The notes: a model not told the origin generated them from the sequence alone. A stretch of 16,001 nt of DNA from CAYUKK01 sp964445305 (GCA_964445305.1 CAYUKK010000108.1:1-16001); one strand, 5' to 3'. Shown: positions 5,704 to 13,461, counted from the stretch's first letter. Numbers and translations are program-made.

Positions 5704-8649
5704 ATGAAAATTTGGCGCACCTTCTTCTTCGTCAGCCTCTTCCTGGCCGTCCTTTTTCCCCTTCGTGGCCAGGAGTTCTTCTATTATCCCTATTACGGGA
5801 AGAATAAAATCATGTATGAGGACTTCCAGTGGAAAAGTTACCCGACTGACCATTTCCGCATCTATTTTTATGTCGAAAATCCCCAAACTCTCAAGGACCT
5901 TGCCGCCGTAGCCGAAAGCGCCTATCAAAAAATTAGCGACCTGCTCAAGCACCAGCTGGCCGACCCTGTGCCCCTTATCTATTACTCCACTTATACCGAT
6001 TTCGAGCAGACCAACCTCTTCAACATCTCCGAGGGTGTCCTGGGTGTGAGCGAGCCTATCCTCCACCGCATTGCCATCCACGGCGACATGCCGCTCGATG
6101 AACTCCAGAACCTTGTCGAGCACGAACTGACCCACATTTTTCAGTTCGATATCCTCTGGGGAAGGCCGGGCGCTGCACTCTATGCCCTTAACGTTCCCCC
6201 CCTCTGGCTTTTCGAAGGCCTTTCTGAGTACAACACCCGGCGGTGGACATCCTGGTCCCAAATGCTCGTTCGCGACGCTGTTCTCAACGACCGCATCCCT
6301 GAGTACACGGAGGCGGGAGAGCTTTACTCTCGCTATCCGATGCCCCGCGACCCGGCCTACGATTTCGGCCACGCCATCTACGATTTCCTCGAAGAAAAAT
6401 TCGGGCCGAACGGGATCAAAGACCTCTGGCTGGCCTTGAAAAATTCCCCGCTTGTCGGCCGGATCTCGCCCTTAAAGAAGGCGTTCAACCTCAAGCCCCA
6501 CGAATTCAACTACGAATTCAAGAAATATCTCCGCGAGAAAAACCGGAAGTTCCTCATGCGAGAAAACCCCGAGGATTACAGCATCGCCCTTGGGCCCAAG
6601 TTTCCCCAGAATCCCTACTATTTCACTTTTTCCCACGCCCTCTCCCCTTCGGGTGACATCATCGCCGCCCTGACTTACAACGTCACGGCCATGGATATCG
6701 ACCTCGTCCTTATCTCGACGAAGGACGGCTCCATCCTCAAGAACATCACCCGCGGTTTCACCACGGCTTATGAATACATCAAGTATGAATACGACCCATC
6801 GCTGGGCAAGAGCCTGGCCTGGTCGCCCGACGGCGACACGATTGTCTTCTTTGGCCGAGACGAAAGAAGATACTCTCTCTACTTTCTTGACCCATGGCGC
6901 GGCAAGGTGAAAAGAAAAATTCGCATCGGCTACGACCGCCCGGCTTCGCCCTGCTTTTTCCCCGACGGTAAGGCCATCCTCTTCACCGCCTTTTCCAGAG
7001 GCTGGCATGACCTTTTCCGCCTCGACCTTGAAACCGAAATCGTCACTAACCTGACCCAGGATTCTCTTTTTGAGAAGGCACCGGCTATTTCGCCCGACGG
7101 AAAGCTCGTCGCTTACTCCCTCCATCTCGGCACGTTCGACAAGCTCTTCCTCTCTCCTCTTGACAATCTCGCTCAGAGGACTCAGTTAACCTTCGGCGAT
7201 GGCAACACCATCTGTCCCTCTTTCTCCCCCGATTCTAAGGTTATCTATTTTTCGGGAGACGCCAGGGAAGCGATCAACATCTATTCGCTCCACCTTGAGA
7301 CCGGCGAGTTGAAGAGGCTGACCGATGTCCGGACGGGGAACTTTTTCCCCGTTCCCCACCCAGAGCAGCCACGCCGGATTATCTTCGCCTCTTTTAACAA
7401 GGGAGCCTACCAGATTTTCTCGACCGAGCTCACGGGACTGGTCGAGGACAGGGTGACGTTCGCCCGCGATGTCAGGGTTGACGATAAGGGCTTTAGCCTT
7501 CCCGTGAGCCTCGAAATCGACACGGAAAAAATCAAGCCCTACCAGGGCATGGAAGACCTCTACGTTTCGGGCCGACCGCCGGTCGACATCGTCGTCTCGA
7601 CGGACGGCTCCATCTACGGCGGAACGGCTATCTCCTTCGGCGACCTTCTCGGCGACCATAACTTCTACGCCCTCCTTTTCCAGACCCGCGGCTATCGCTC
7701 TTATTATTTTGCCTACCTTAATCAAAAAAGACGCCTCCAGTTCATGCCCAGCCTGTTTGAATACACGCTCTTCTACTACCTCCCTTATGCCTATTATGAC
7801 CCGACTTTGTACTATCGCCTGAGCTACCAGGACGCCATTGCTTACCGAAAAATATCAAGCGCTAACATCACCGCCTTCTATCCTCTCAACCGTTATTACC
7901 GCCTGGAAGGGAATTTGGGGTTTTACCGCTACGAAGAGAACTTTTCCAGCCTTTACACGCTGGGGCTATTCTCCACCGGCCAGTACAGCTATTTCTGGAA
8001 TGGCAATGCTCTCTCCCTGTCGCTGGCTCTCGTTGGCGAAACGACGCAGTTCAACCCCTCTTACGGGCCCAGGGCTGGCTCGACTTTCCGGCTGGCGCTC
8101 AGCCAAAGCCTGCCCGTTGGCGAGGCGTTCTTCAGCAACACCACCTTCCAGGCAGACCTCCGCCAATATCTTCATTTGGGGGGAGAGGCTCTTCTGGCGC
8201 TGCGTTTTAATGGCTGGGCCAGCCGGGGCAGGGACCCCTATGTTTTTTATTACGGCGGGAATAATCAGGTCCGCTCTTCCTATTATTATAATATCGTCTC
8301 GACAGAAGGATGGTTTGCCAATGCCGAGGTCCGTTTCCCCCTCATCAGTGTTGCCAACACCATTCTCGGCCCCCTGGGGCCAGTCCGAGGGGTCCTCTTT
8401 TTCGATATCACCCGCTCCAAGCTCAAGGGCTTTCCCGCTAAGTTTTATACCTACACCTACCCCGGCCTCCCGCCCCTGGCCTACGACGCTATCGGCTCCT
8501 ACGGATATGGAATCCAGCTTTTTGTCCTTGGCCTTCCCATCCACATTGAGTTCGCTAAAAGGCTCCAGTGGTCGGATATATCCAGGCCGCTCGACATCGA
8601 GGGCGTCGGTAAATTCGAAACCAAGTTCTGGATTGGCTTCGACTTCTGA
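5704..8649 (+). CDS. Exported HEXXH peptidase-like, beta-propeller, outer-membrane barrel fusion protein
   Basis: A 981-residue three-part envelope protein. The signal peptide is at residues 1-22 (FFFVSLFLAVLFPLRGQ). Residues about 30-300 form a gluzincin-like domain with the zinc motif HELTH (H140, E141, H144) and a likely third ligand E171 in FEGLSEY, 27 residues on; all three are present, so peptidase activity is possible. Residues about 310-610 contain several TolB/PD40-type propeller repeats (LAWSPDGDTIVFF, FFPDGKAILFT, AISPDGKLVAYS, SFSPDSKVIYFS). From about 640 to the end the protein looks like an Omp85/surface-antigen barrel: YGPRAGSTFRLALSQSLP, WFANAEVRFPL, GPVRGVLFFDITRS, and FWIGFDF ending in Phe. 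AAGGAG precedes the ATG by 5 bases. It is the last gene of the operon with two lipoproteins. Function is not established. A membrane-embedded protease or a folding/secretion factor are both possible. Confidence 0.85.
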   Translation: MKIWRTFFFVSLFLAVLFPLRGQEFFYYPYYGKNKIMYEDFQWKSYPTDHFRIYFYVENPQTLKDLAAVAESAYQKISDLLKHQLADPVPLIYYSTYTDFEQTNLFNISEGVLGVSEPILHRIAIHGDMPLDELQNLVEHELTHIFQFDILWGRPGAALYALNVPPLWLFEGLSEYNTRRWTSWSQMLVRDAVLNDRIPEYTEAGELYSRYPMPRDPAYDFGHAIYDFLEEKFGPNGIKDLWLALKNSPLVGRISPLKKAFNLKPHEFNYEFKKYLREKNRKFLMRENPEDYSIALGPKFPQNPYYFTFSHALSPSGDIIAALTYNVTAMDIDLVLISTKDGSILKNITRGFTTAYEYIKYEYDPSLGKSLAWSPDGDTIVFFGRDERRYSLYFLDPWRGKVKRKIRIGYDRPASPCFFPDGKAILFTAFSRGWHDLFRLDLETEIVTNLTQDSLFEKAPAISPDGKLVAYSLHLGTFDKLFLSPLDNLAQRTQLTFGDGNTICPSFSPDSKVIYFSGDAREAINIYSLHLETGELKRLTDVRTGNFFPVPHPEQPRRIIFASFNKGAYQIFSTELTGLVEDRVTFARDVRVDDKGFSLPVSLEIDTEKIKPYQGMEDLYVSGRPPVDIVVSTDGSIYGGTAISFGDLLGDHNFYALLFQTRGYRSYYFAYLNQKRRLQFMPSLFEYTLFYYLPYAYYDPTLYYRLSYQDAIAYRKISSANITAFYPLNRYYRLEGNLGFYRYEENFSSLYTLGLFSTGQYSYFWNGNALSLSLALVGETTQFNPSYGPRAGSTFRLALSQSLPVGEAFFSNTTFQADLRQYLHLGGEALLALRFNGWASRGRDPYVFYYGGNNQVRSSYYYNIVSTEGWFANAEVRFPLISVANTILGPLGPVRGVLFFDITRSKLKGFPAKFYTYTYPGLPPLAYDAIGSYGYGIQLFVLGLPIHIEFAKRLQWSDISRPLDIEGVGKFETKFWIGFDF

Positions 8650-8677
8650 TTTTTTTTGTTTTGGGTAAAAATCACCC

Positions 8678-8706
8678 TTGAAATCCGATTTATCGCGTGC
8701 TATGAT
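8678..8706 (+). promoter_or_regulatory. Sigma70-type promoter of dnaA
   Basis: TTGAAA (8678-8683), a spacer of exactly 17 bases, then TATGAT (8701-8706) give a strong vegetative promoter match (5 of 6 at both elements). The start would be near 8713, about 85 bases before the dnaA ATG, and the leader then contains the DnaA-box cluster. This layout fits self-repression of dnaA by DnaA protein, as known in several bacteria. Inferred by eye. Confidence 0.7.
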
Positions 8707-8752
8707 TTCCTCGCCTTCTCGGGCACCGGGGAGCACAACCTGAAGCTGAAGG

Positions 8753-8784
8753 TTTTCCACAGATGTGGAAATTTCTGTGGAAAT
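8753..8784 (+). promoter_or_regulatory. Cluster of three DnaA boxes upstream of dnaA
   Basis: Three 9-mers each one or two bases from the consensus TTATCCACA: TTTTCCACA at 8753-8761 on the plus strand, and TGTGGAAAT at 8764-8772 and 8776-8784 (minus-strand boxes ATTTCCACA). The first two form a perfect 8-base inverted repeat (TTTCCACA-GA-TGTGGAAA, 8754-8771), and the second and third are direct repeats 12 bases apart. They lie between the dnaA promoter and its start codon, suggesting autoregulation, part of the replication origin, or both. Confidence 0.65.
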
Positions 8785-8797
8785 CTTAAGGGCCAGC

Positions 8798-10129
8798 ATG
8801 GAAGATAAAGAAAAGCCTAATTGTTGGCTGCAAATCCTTCAGAACATCAAAAAAAAGGTCGACCAGAATAGCTACGAGACGTGGTTTGAGCCAACGCTGT
8901 ATATCGGACGAGAAAAAGATATACTCTACATCAAAGTCCCCAATTCGTATTTTCGTGACTGGCTCTCCTTCCACTATTCAAGCCTCCTCTCCGAAAGCTC
9001 GGAGGAGCTTTTTGGCCAGCCGCTCGAAATCAAATACATTTTCGACGAAACTCCTTCCCCGTTCATGCGCAAATCCCCTGAAGAGCGCCGCTCCCAGCAC
9101 GGGGCCCTCATCAACCCCAACCTTAATCCAAACTACACGTTCGAAAACTTTGTTGTTGGCGCCTGCAACCAGTTCGCCCAGGCTGCTGCCCTGGCCGTGG
9201 CCAAGAACCCAGCCAAATCCTATAACCCCCTCTATATCTATGGTGGGGCCGGCCTCGGGAAAACGCACCTCATGAACGCCATTGGCCACTACACGATGAA
9301 CAAGCACTACCGCCTCAAAATCCTCTATGTAACTACCGAAAAGTTCATGAATGACCTCATCAACCACCTCCAGTATGGTAAAATCCTCGACTTTCGCCAG
9401 AAATACCGCAGCGTTGATGTTCTCCTCATCGATGATATTCATTACCTGAGCGGCCGCGAGAGAACGAAAGAGGAGTTTTTCCACACTTTCAACCACCTCT
9501 ATGAGAACCAGAAGCAGATTGTCATCTCGAGTGATTGTCCACCCAAAGAAATTCCCCAGCTCGAGGAGCGCTTTAGCTCGCGCTTCGAGTGGGGCCTCAT
9601 CGCTGACTTAAAGCCGCCCGATATCGAAACCCGAATCGCTATCTTAAAGAAAAAAGCCGAAATCGAGGGGGTCAACCTCCCTGAAAGCGTCGCCCTTTTC
9701 ATCGCCGATAAGGTCCACTCCAACATCCGCGAGCTTGAAGGCTATCTCCGCCGCGTCATCGCCTACGCTTCTCTTAAAGGTGAGAAAGTGGACCTTGAAA
9801 TCGCCAAAGAAGCGTTAAAGAGCCTTCTTGAATCAGCTGCATCTGTCGTCACTGTGGATAAAATCCAAAAACTCATCTGCCATCATTTCAAAATCAAGCT
9901 CGCCCAGCTCAAATCGAGGAACAATTCTCCGAAAATCGCCTTCCCCCGCCAGGTGGCCATGTACCTTTCTAAGGAACTGGCCAACGCTTCTTTATCCGAA
10001 ATCGGTAAAAAATTCGGTGGAAAACACCATACAACTGTGCTCCACAGCATCCGGAAAATAGAAAAGATGCGGCGTAAGGACCAGGAATTCAACAAAGAGA
10101 TCCACAACCTCATCGGACTCATCCAGTAG
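8798..10129 (+). CDS. dnaA: Chromosomal replication initiator protein DnaA
   Basis: The AAA+ initiator that binds DnaA boxes and opens the origin. The 443 residues show domain I at about 1-80 (helicase- and partner-binding; NSYETWFEPT, then YFRDWL), a short linker, AAA+ domain III starting at NPNYTFENFVVGACNQFAQA, Walker A GGAGLGKT (149-156), Walker B LLIDDIHYL (D212, D213), and sensor 1 QIVISSD. The domain IV helix-turn-helix has the signature GGKHHTTVLHS near the C-terminus, where many DnaA proteins have GGRDHTTV. A GTG at 8765 would add 11 residues, but it falls inside the DnaA-box cluster. The ATG at 8798 gives the normal N-terminus and has AAGGG five bases upstream, so it is preferred. 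dnaN follows 114 bases later on the same strand. The promoter and boxes upstream suggest self-control. The gene also contains a perfect consensus DnaA box at 9853-9861. Confidence 0.97.
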   Translation: MEDKEKPNCWLQILQNIKKKVDQNSYETWFEPTLYIGREKDILYIKVPNSYFRDWLSFHYSSLLSESSEELFGQPLEIKYIFDETPSPFMRKSPEERRSQHGALINPNLNPNYTFENFVVGACNQFAQAAALAVAKNPAKSYNPLYIYGGAGLGKTHLMNAIGHYTMNKHYRLKILYVTTEKFMNDLINHLQYGKILDFRQKYRSVDVLLIDDIHYLSGRERTKEEFFHTFNHLYENQKQIVISSDCPPKEIPQLEERFSSRFEWGLIADLKPPDIETRIAILKKKAEIEGVNLPESVALFIADKVHSNIRELEGYLRRVIAYASLKGEKVDLEIAKEALKSLLESAASVVTVDKIQKLICHHFKIKLAQLKSRNNSPKIAFPRQVAMYLSKELANASLSEIGKKFGGKHHTTVLHSIRKIEKMRRKDQEFNKEIHNLIGLIQ

Positions 10130-10243
10130 GAAAATGAAGTAGTTGGTGCAGGTTTGCACATTTCCATTTGATTTTATTATTCTTATTGAATAGATTACCT
10201 AATATAAAGAATAAAGAGAAGATTATGAGGGAAAGGTGAAGAA
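10130..10243 (+). other. AT-rich dnaA-dnaN spacer, candidate unwinding element and dnaN promoter
   Basis: This 114-base gap is markedly richer in A and T than the surrounding coding DNA, most strongly from about 10160 to 10230. Two overlapping weak promoter readings exist for dnaN: TTGATT (10168-10173), 17 bases, TAGATT (10191-10196), and a TATAAA at 10203-10208 with only a poor -35. In bacteria with the dnaA-dnaN order this spacer often holds the DNA unwinding element, with DnaA boxes upstream of dnaA. I see no good DnaA box in the spacer itself; AGATCCACA at 10098-10106, in the last codons of dnaA, is a 7 of 9 match. An origin role is inference. Confidence 0.4.
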
Positions 10244-11344
10244 ATGAAATTTTCTATTATCAAAGAAACCATAGCCGATGAGCTTCAACTCCTTCAGGGA
10301 ATCATCGAAAAGAGAAACACGATGCCCATATTGGCTAATATTCTCATCGATGCAGGAAGAGATGAAGTGGAAATGTTGGGAACAGACTTGGAGGTGGGTC
10401 TAAAGACCCGTCTGCCGGCCCAAGTAGAGGGAACAGGGTCGGTTACTGTTTCCGGGAAGAAGCTATTTGAGATCGTCAAGTCACTTCCCGACGGGCAGAT
10501 GATTACATTCAAGGAAAATGAGGACCTGATGATGGAGATTAGCTCTGGGAAAAGCGAATTCAAAGTGCTCTGCTTGCCGAAAGAGGATTTTCCCCAGATG
10601 CCGGAAGGAAAATTCGACAGGAACATCGCCATTCCCTTGAGTACGTTAAAAGGGATGATCGACCGCGTTTACTATGCCATTGCTCAAGAGCAAAGATATT
10701 ATCTCAACGGAGCCTTGCTCATCCTGAAGAAAAATAGTATCGAGCTCGTGAGCACGGATGGTCACCGTCTCGCCTATACGTCCTCGTTTATCGAGGGTTT
10801 GGAGCCAGAAGCAGAAATTCGGGTCATTGTGGCCAAAAAAACCCTGGGCGAAATCAGGAAGATGAGCGAGGAGAAGATGGACTTCGATTTGGACGAGAAC
10901 AACCTCTTCTTCCGGACAGATAAGCGGATGCTCATTTCCCGCATCATCGAGAGCAAGTTTCCGAATTTTGAGGCTGTCATCCCCAAGGATAATCCCCATG
11001 TCGTTATTCTTCCGCGAGAAGCTTTTACCCAGGCTCTCCGTCGGGTCGCGCTTCTGGCCACAGAAAGGTCGAAGGGGGTCAAGCTGACCTTCAGGAAGAA
11101 TGAACTTCAGCTCTTCTCTTCAAACCCGGAAATCGGGGAGGCTCGCGATAACCTCGAGGTAGAATATACTGGCTCGGAGCTTGAAATCGGGTTTAATTCG
11201 CAGTATCTCATCGATTTTCTCTTGTCGGTTGATGGGGAAAAGGTCCGTTTTGAGCTCAAGGATGATAACAGTGCAGCGGTCATGAAGCCTGACTTGGAGC
11301 AGGACATTAAATACACTTATGTCCTCATGCCGATGAAAATTTAA
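10244..11344 (+). CDS. dnaN: DNA polymerase III beta sliding clamp
   Basis: The ring-shaped processivity clamp that tethers the replicative polymerase to DNA and recruits many repair proteins. The 366 residues have the family's normal length and its three-domain plan. Recognisable segments are the N-terminal KRNTMPILANILIDA, the domain 1 stretch GTDLEVGLKTRLPAQV, the FKVLCLPKEDFPQMP loop, LVSTDGHRLAYT in domain 2, ATERSKGVKLTF opening domain 3, and the C-terminal YTYVLMPMKI (compare YVVMPMRL in E. coli), which contributes to the client-peptide pocket. AAAGGTG lies about 5 bases before the ATG. It follows dnaA, and its stop is only 12 bases from the stop of the convergent apbE gene. The usual next gene recF is absent here. 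Nothing in the sequence looks broken or unusual. Confidence 0.97.
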   Translation: MKFSIIKETIADELQLLQGIIEKRNTMPILANILIDAGRDEVEMLGTDLEVGLKTRLPAQVEGTGSVTVSGKKLFEIVKSLPDGQMITFKENEDLMMEISSGKSEFKVLCLPKEDFPQMPEGKFDRNIAIPLSTLKGMIDRVYYAIAQEQRYYLNGALLILKKNSIELVSTDGHRLAYTSSFIEGLEPEAEIRVIVAKKTLGEIRKMSEEKMDFDLDENNLFFRTDKRMLISRIIESKFPNFEAVIPKDNPHVVILPREAFTQALRRVALLATERSKGVKLTFRKNELQLFSSNPEIGEARDNLEVEYTGSELEIGFNSQYLIDFLLSVDGEKVRFELKDDNSAAVMKPDLEQDIKYTYVLMPMKI

Positions 11345-11356
11345 TCAGCGTTTTCG

Positions 11357-12331
11357 CTATTCTCCTTCCTGAAGAGCTTTAAAAAAGAAAGATTTTCCCA
11401 TACGGGCTATGGAGCCATGGTCATCAACAACGATGGCGCCGTAAGCAGGATACCTATTCAGGACCAACTCAGGAGTGGAGCTCACGAAAAGCGCCGTGGA
11501 TAGGGCGTCGCAGATGACCGCTTCTGGACCGACGACGGTTACACTTCTCTTGCCTTGAGCGGGAAAGCCTGTTCTGGGGTCAAATATATGGTGATAGCGG
11601 CGGCCATCTCTCTCAAAAAACCTCTGATAATCTCCCGATGTTGCGACCGCTGTATCTGTAGCTATAATGACGCCGAGATAGGCCGGGCCGCGGGGGTTTT
11701 TGACGCCGATGCGCCACGCGGTTCCCTCAGGATTCTGTCCCCAGCAATAAAGGTCGCCACCAGCGTTAATAAAGCCGTCTTGGATACCCATTTTTTTCAG
11801 GCTTCTGCCAGCCAGGTCGACTGCCCACCCCTTGGCGATTCCGCCCCAATCGAGCTTCATCCCCGGGGCGAGAGAAAGCCCCTCGCTTCGGAGCTGGATT
11901 TTTTGCATCCCCACCGCGGGGAGCACGGCCTGGATCTCTTCGCTCGACGGGACTCGATAAGCTCCGGAGCGGAAGCCCCAGAGGTCGAGGAGGGGACCGA
12001 CCGTTATGTCAAAGCTGCCCGACGAGTCGTGGTGGACGGGCAGGGCTTTTTGATAGAGCTCGACAACGAGTGGGGAGGAGACATCCTGCCGGCTGGGCGC
12101 AAAGTGCTCCTCGATCACAGCAAAAGCGCGTTCGACTTCCTCCTGCGCCGCGGCAAGCTTTTCATCGGGGCAGCGGAGCTTAACATCACAGATTGTATCA
12201 AAAAAGAGGAGGGTGTAGGCGTGCCATTTTTCCCCGTTGCGACGTGAACAAGAGGAGATAAGGAAAAGGGCGAGGAAAAGACAGCCTGTTTTTTTAACCG
12301 GTGACCGTATCGACAAAGCGGGGCCCTTCAA
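11357..12331 (-). CDS. apbE: FAD:protein FMN transferase (ApbE family), lipoprotein
   Basis: Transfers the FMN part of FAD to a Thr in a target protein, using Mg2+, outside the cytoplasmic membrane. In Rnf systems the targets are RnfG and RnfD, and rnfG is in this same operon. The 324 residues start with a lipoprotein signal (CLFLALFLISSC, lipobox ISSC) followed by the ApbE fold: the opening TLLFFDTICDVKL strand, the central LDWGGIAKGWAVD motif, INAGGDLYCWG, and the C-terminal YHHIFDPRTGFPAQG motif. No ATG exists near the N-terminus. The reading begins at a TTG (12331) that overlaps the preceding gene by 38 bases. A second TTG at 12316, with GAAGGG suitably upstream, is an equally good or better start. 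Last gene of the Rnf operon, convergent with dnaN. Confidence 0.93.
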   Translation of the reverse strand: MKGPALSIRSPVKKTGCLFLALFLISSCSRRNGEKWHAYTLLFFDTICDVKLRCPDEKLAAAQEEVERAFAVIEEHFAPSRQDVSSPLVVELYQKALPVHHDSSGSFDITVGPLLDLWGFRSGAYRVPSSEEIQAVLPAVGMQKIQLRSEGLSLAPGMKLDWGGIAKGWAVDLAGRSLKKMGIQDGFINAGGDLYCWGQNPEGTAWRIGVKNPRGPAYLGVIIATDTAVATSGDYQRFFERDGRRYHHIFDPRTGFPAQGKRSVTVVGPEAVICDALSTALFVSSTPELVLNRYPAYGAIVVDDHGSIARMGKSFFFKALQEGE

Positions 12332-13028
12332 CTTCTAAGAGAAACCGCCTCGGCACACAGACGATGCGCTCGCTGACATAACAGACCGGCGGGGTGGAGA
12401 CACAGATTTGATGCCGGCACGTCGAGGCCACAACCCTGGCTTGCCCGGCCTCGATGGCGATAACCACCTGGTCGCTTTGGGCGGGGATGGCCTCGATACG
12501 GTCTTTGTCGAGGCGAAAGGACGCCACTCTTTTTCCTCCTGTGAACACGGCGGCGATGCGACCTTGGCGAAGAAAATGATTTGGGGAGGGGAAAGAGGCG
12601 ATGGTCAGGAGGGAGGAGGGGGGAAAGGCGGAGTTCATCCGTTCCCAGAGACGGAGGAGGTTAAAGACCCGGACATCCTGGATCTTGCCCCGCCGTGTCA
12701 GGGTAAAAGAAGGAGAGACGGGATTTCTGAGGACCTCGAAGGAAAGGGACATTGTCGGAGGGGAAGGCAGGGGGGCGCGGCTCCAGCCGGCCTGGCGGAG
12801 AGCGCGCTCAATGGTTTCCGCTTCTGGGTGAGAGCTATCCAGAGAAAAAGTCCGCTCCTTGAGGCCGAGTCGAGGAGAGATTTCTCGAAGAATGGACGGG
12901 AGAAAAAGGTCCGGGGTATCACTGATGAGATAGAGGGCCGAGGGGGAAGCTGAAGTTTTCGCTTGGCCGAGTGACGGTGCGGCCAGGGCTGTCGCCAGTA
13001 ACGATTTGAGAAAATCACGCCTTTCCAT
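12294..13028 (-). CDS. Tat-exported protein with NusG domain II-like cysteine region
   Basis: The 244-residue protein starts with a twin-arginine-type signal, MERRDFLKSLLATALAAPSLG, so it is probably folded before export and may carry a cofactor. The middle (about 30-165) is not recognised. The C-terminal part, about 170-235, reads like a NusG domain II-like (PF07009-type) module: a strand with AVFTGGKRVASFRL, then VVASTCRHQICVSTPPVCYV followed by ERIVCVPRRFLLEVEG. Four Cys residues cluster there, as expected for a redox or metal site. Proteins with this module recur beside Rnf and ApbE genes in anaerobes, so a role in Rnf function or flavin/redox maturation is inferred. The ATG at 13028 has GGAGGTG five bases upstream and is preferred over an in-frame start 30 bases earlier. 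It overlaps the RseC-like stop by 14 bases and apbE by 38. Confidence 0.78.
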   Translation of the reverse strand: MERRDFLKSLLATALAAPSLGQAKTSASPSALYLISDTPDLFLPSILREISPRLGLKERTFSLDSSHPEAETIERALRQAGWSRAPLPSPPTMSLSFEVLRNPVSPSFTLTRRGKIQDVRVFNLLRLWERMNSAFPPSSLLTIASFPSPNHFLRQGRIAAVFTGGKRVASFRLDKDRIEAIPAQSDQVVIAIEAGQARVVASTCRHQICVSTPPVCYVSERIVCVPRRFLLEVEGPRFVDTVTG

Positions 13029-13461
13029 GAGCACCTCCACAGGCAAGGATGTCCACAATAACGGGGAGACCGGCTTCTTTTTGTTGTTTCCGGTAGTAGC
13101 GGAGAAGTCCGGTACCCGCAGCTAAAATGCCGATGAGAAGGCCAACGAGCGCGTTGGCGTTGAGGCCAAGAAAGCCGACGGGCCGAGCGATATAGCCCAC
13201 TCCAAACCCGGCCACGGAAGAAGCAAGGAGGACGCTGAATATACGGGTCATGTCTCTCTGGTAATGAGCTTCGGGGACTTCGATTTCGACCTCATCGCCC
13301 GGCTGGGCGTCGAGAGGATTGCGGACAGCAAGGCGGCCCGAAGCGTCCTGGCGGCCGAGGCATAGGTGTTTGGCGGCGCATTCTCCGCAGACGGCCTGCG
13401 GCTTGACGCGGACCCAGGCCAGCGGACCCTCGACACTCAAGACGACCGCCCTATCCTTCAT
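13015..13461 (-). CDS. RseC/MucC-family membrane protein
   Basis: A 148-residue inner-membrane protein. The N-terminal soluble part (1-75) carries the family's cysteine set VCGECAAKHLCLG (C24, C27 and C33, with related spacing) and the stretch DAQPGDEVEIEVPEA. Two membrane segments follow at about 87-105 (FSVLLASSVAGFGVGYI) and 112-132 (ANALVGLLIGILAAGTGLL), and a basic tail YYRKQQ. RseC-like proteins are known from sigma-E regulation and from SoxR-reducing complexes, where they sit with Rnf-type subunits. Lying directly after rnfB, this one is more likely an Rnf-associated factor than a stress regulator. The ATG overlaps the end of rnfB by 11 bases, with GAAGGA as the ribosome site, and the gene itself overlaps the next by 14. 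Family assignment is good; the role is inference. Confidence 0.85.
   Translation of the reverse strand: MKDRAVVLSVEGPLAWVRVKPQAVCGECAAKHLCLGRQDASGRLAVRNPLDAQPGDEVEIEVPEAHYQRDMTRIFSVLLASSVAGFGVGYIARPVGFLGLNANALVGLLIGILAAGTGLLRYYRKQQKEAGLPVIVDILACGGAHGKA

Noticed and set aside
8650..8677. T-rich stretch after the barrel gene with GGGT...ACCC as a possible terminator
   Set aside because: The T run comes before the 4-base stem instead of after it on the plus strand, so the order is wrong for an intrinsic terminator of the upstream operon.
8765..8797. GTG start for DnaA giving 11 extra residues
   Set aside because: The added codons are made of the DnaA-box repeats, and the ATG at 8798 gives the normal DnaA N-terminus.
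7966..8799. Minus-strand open frame of 277 codons opposite the barrel gene and the dnaA leader
   Set aside because: It is the antisense of a clearly coding barrel region, runs through the dnaA promoter and DnaA boxes, and its composition is that of a codon-bias shadow.
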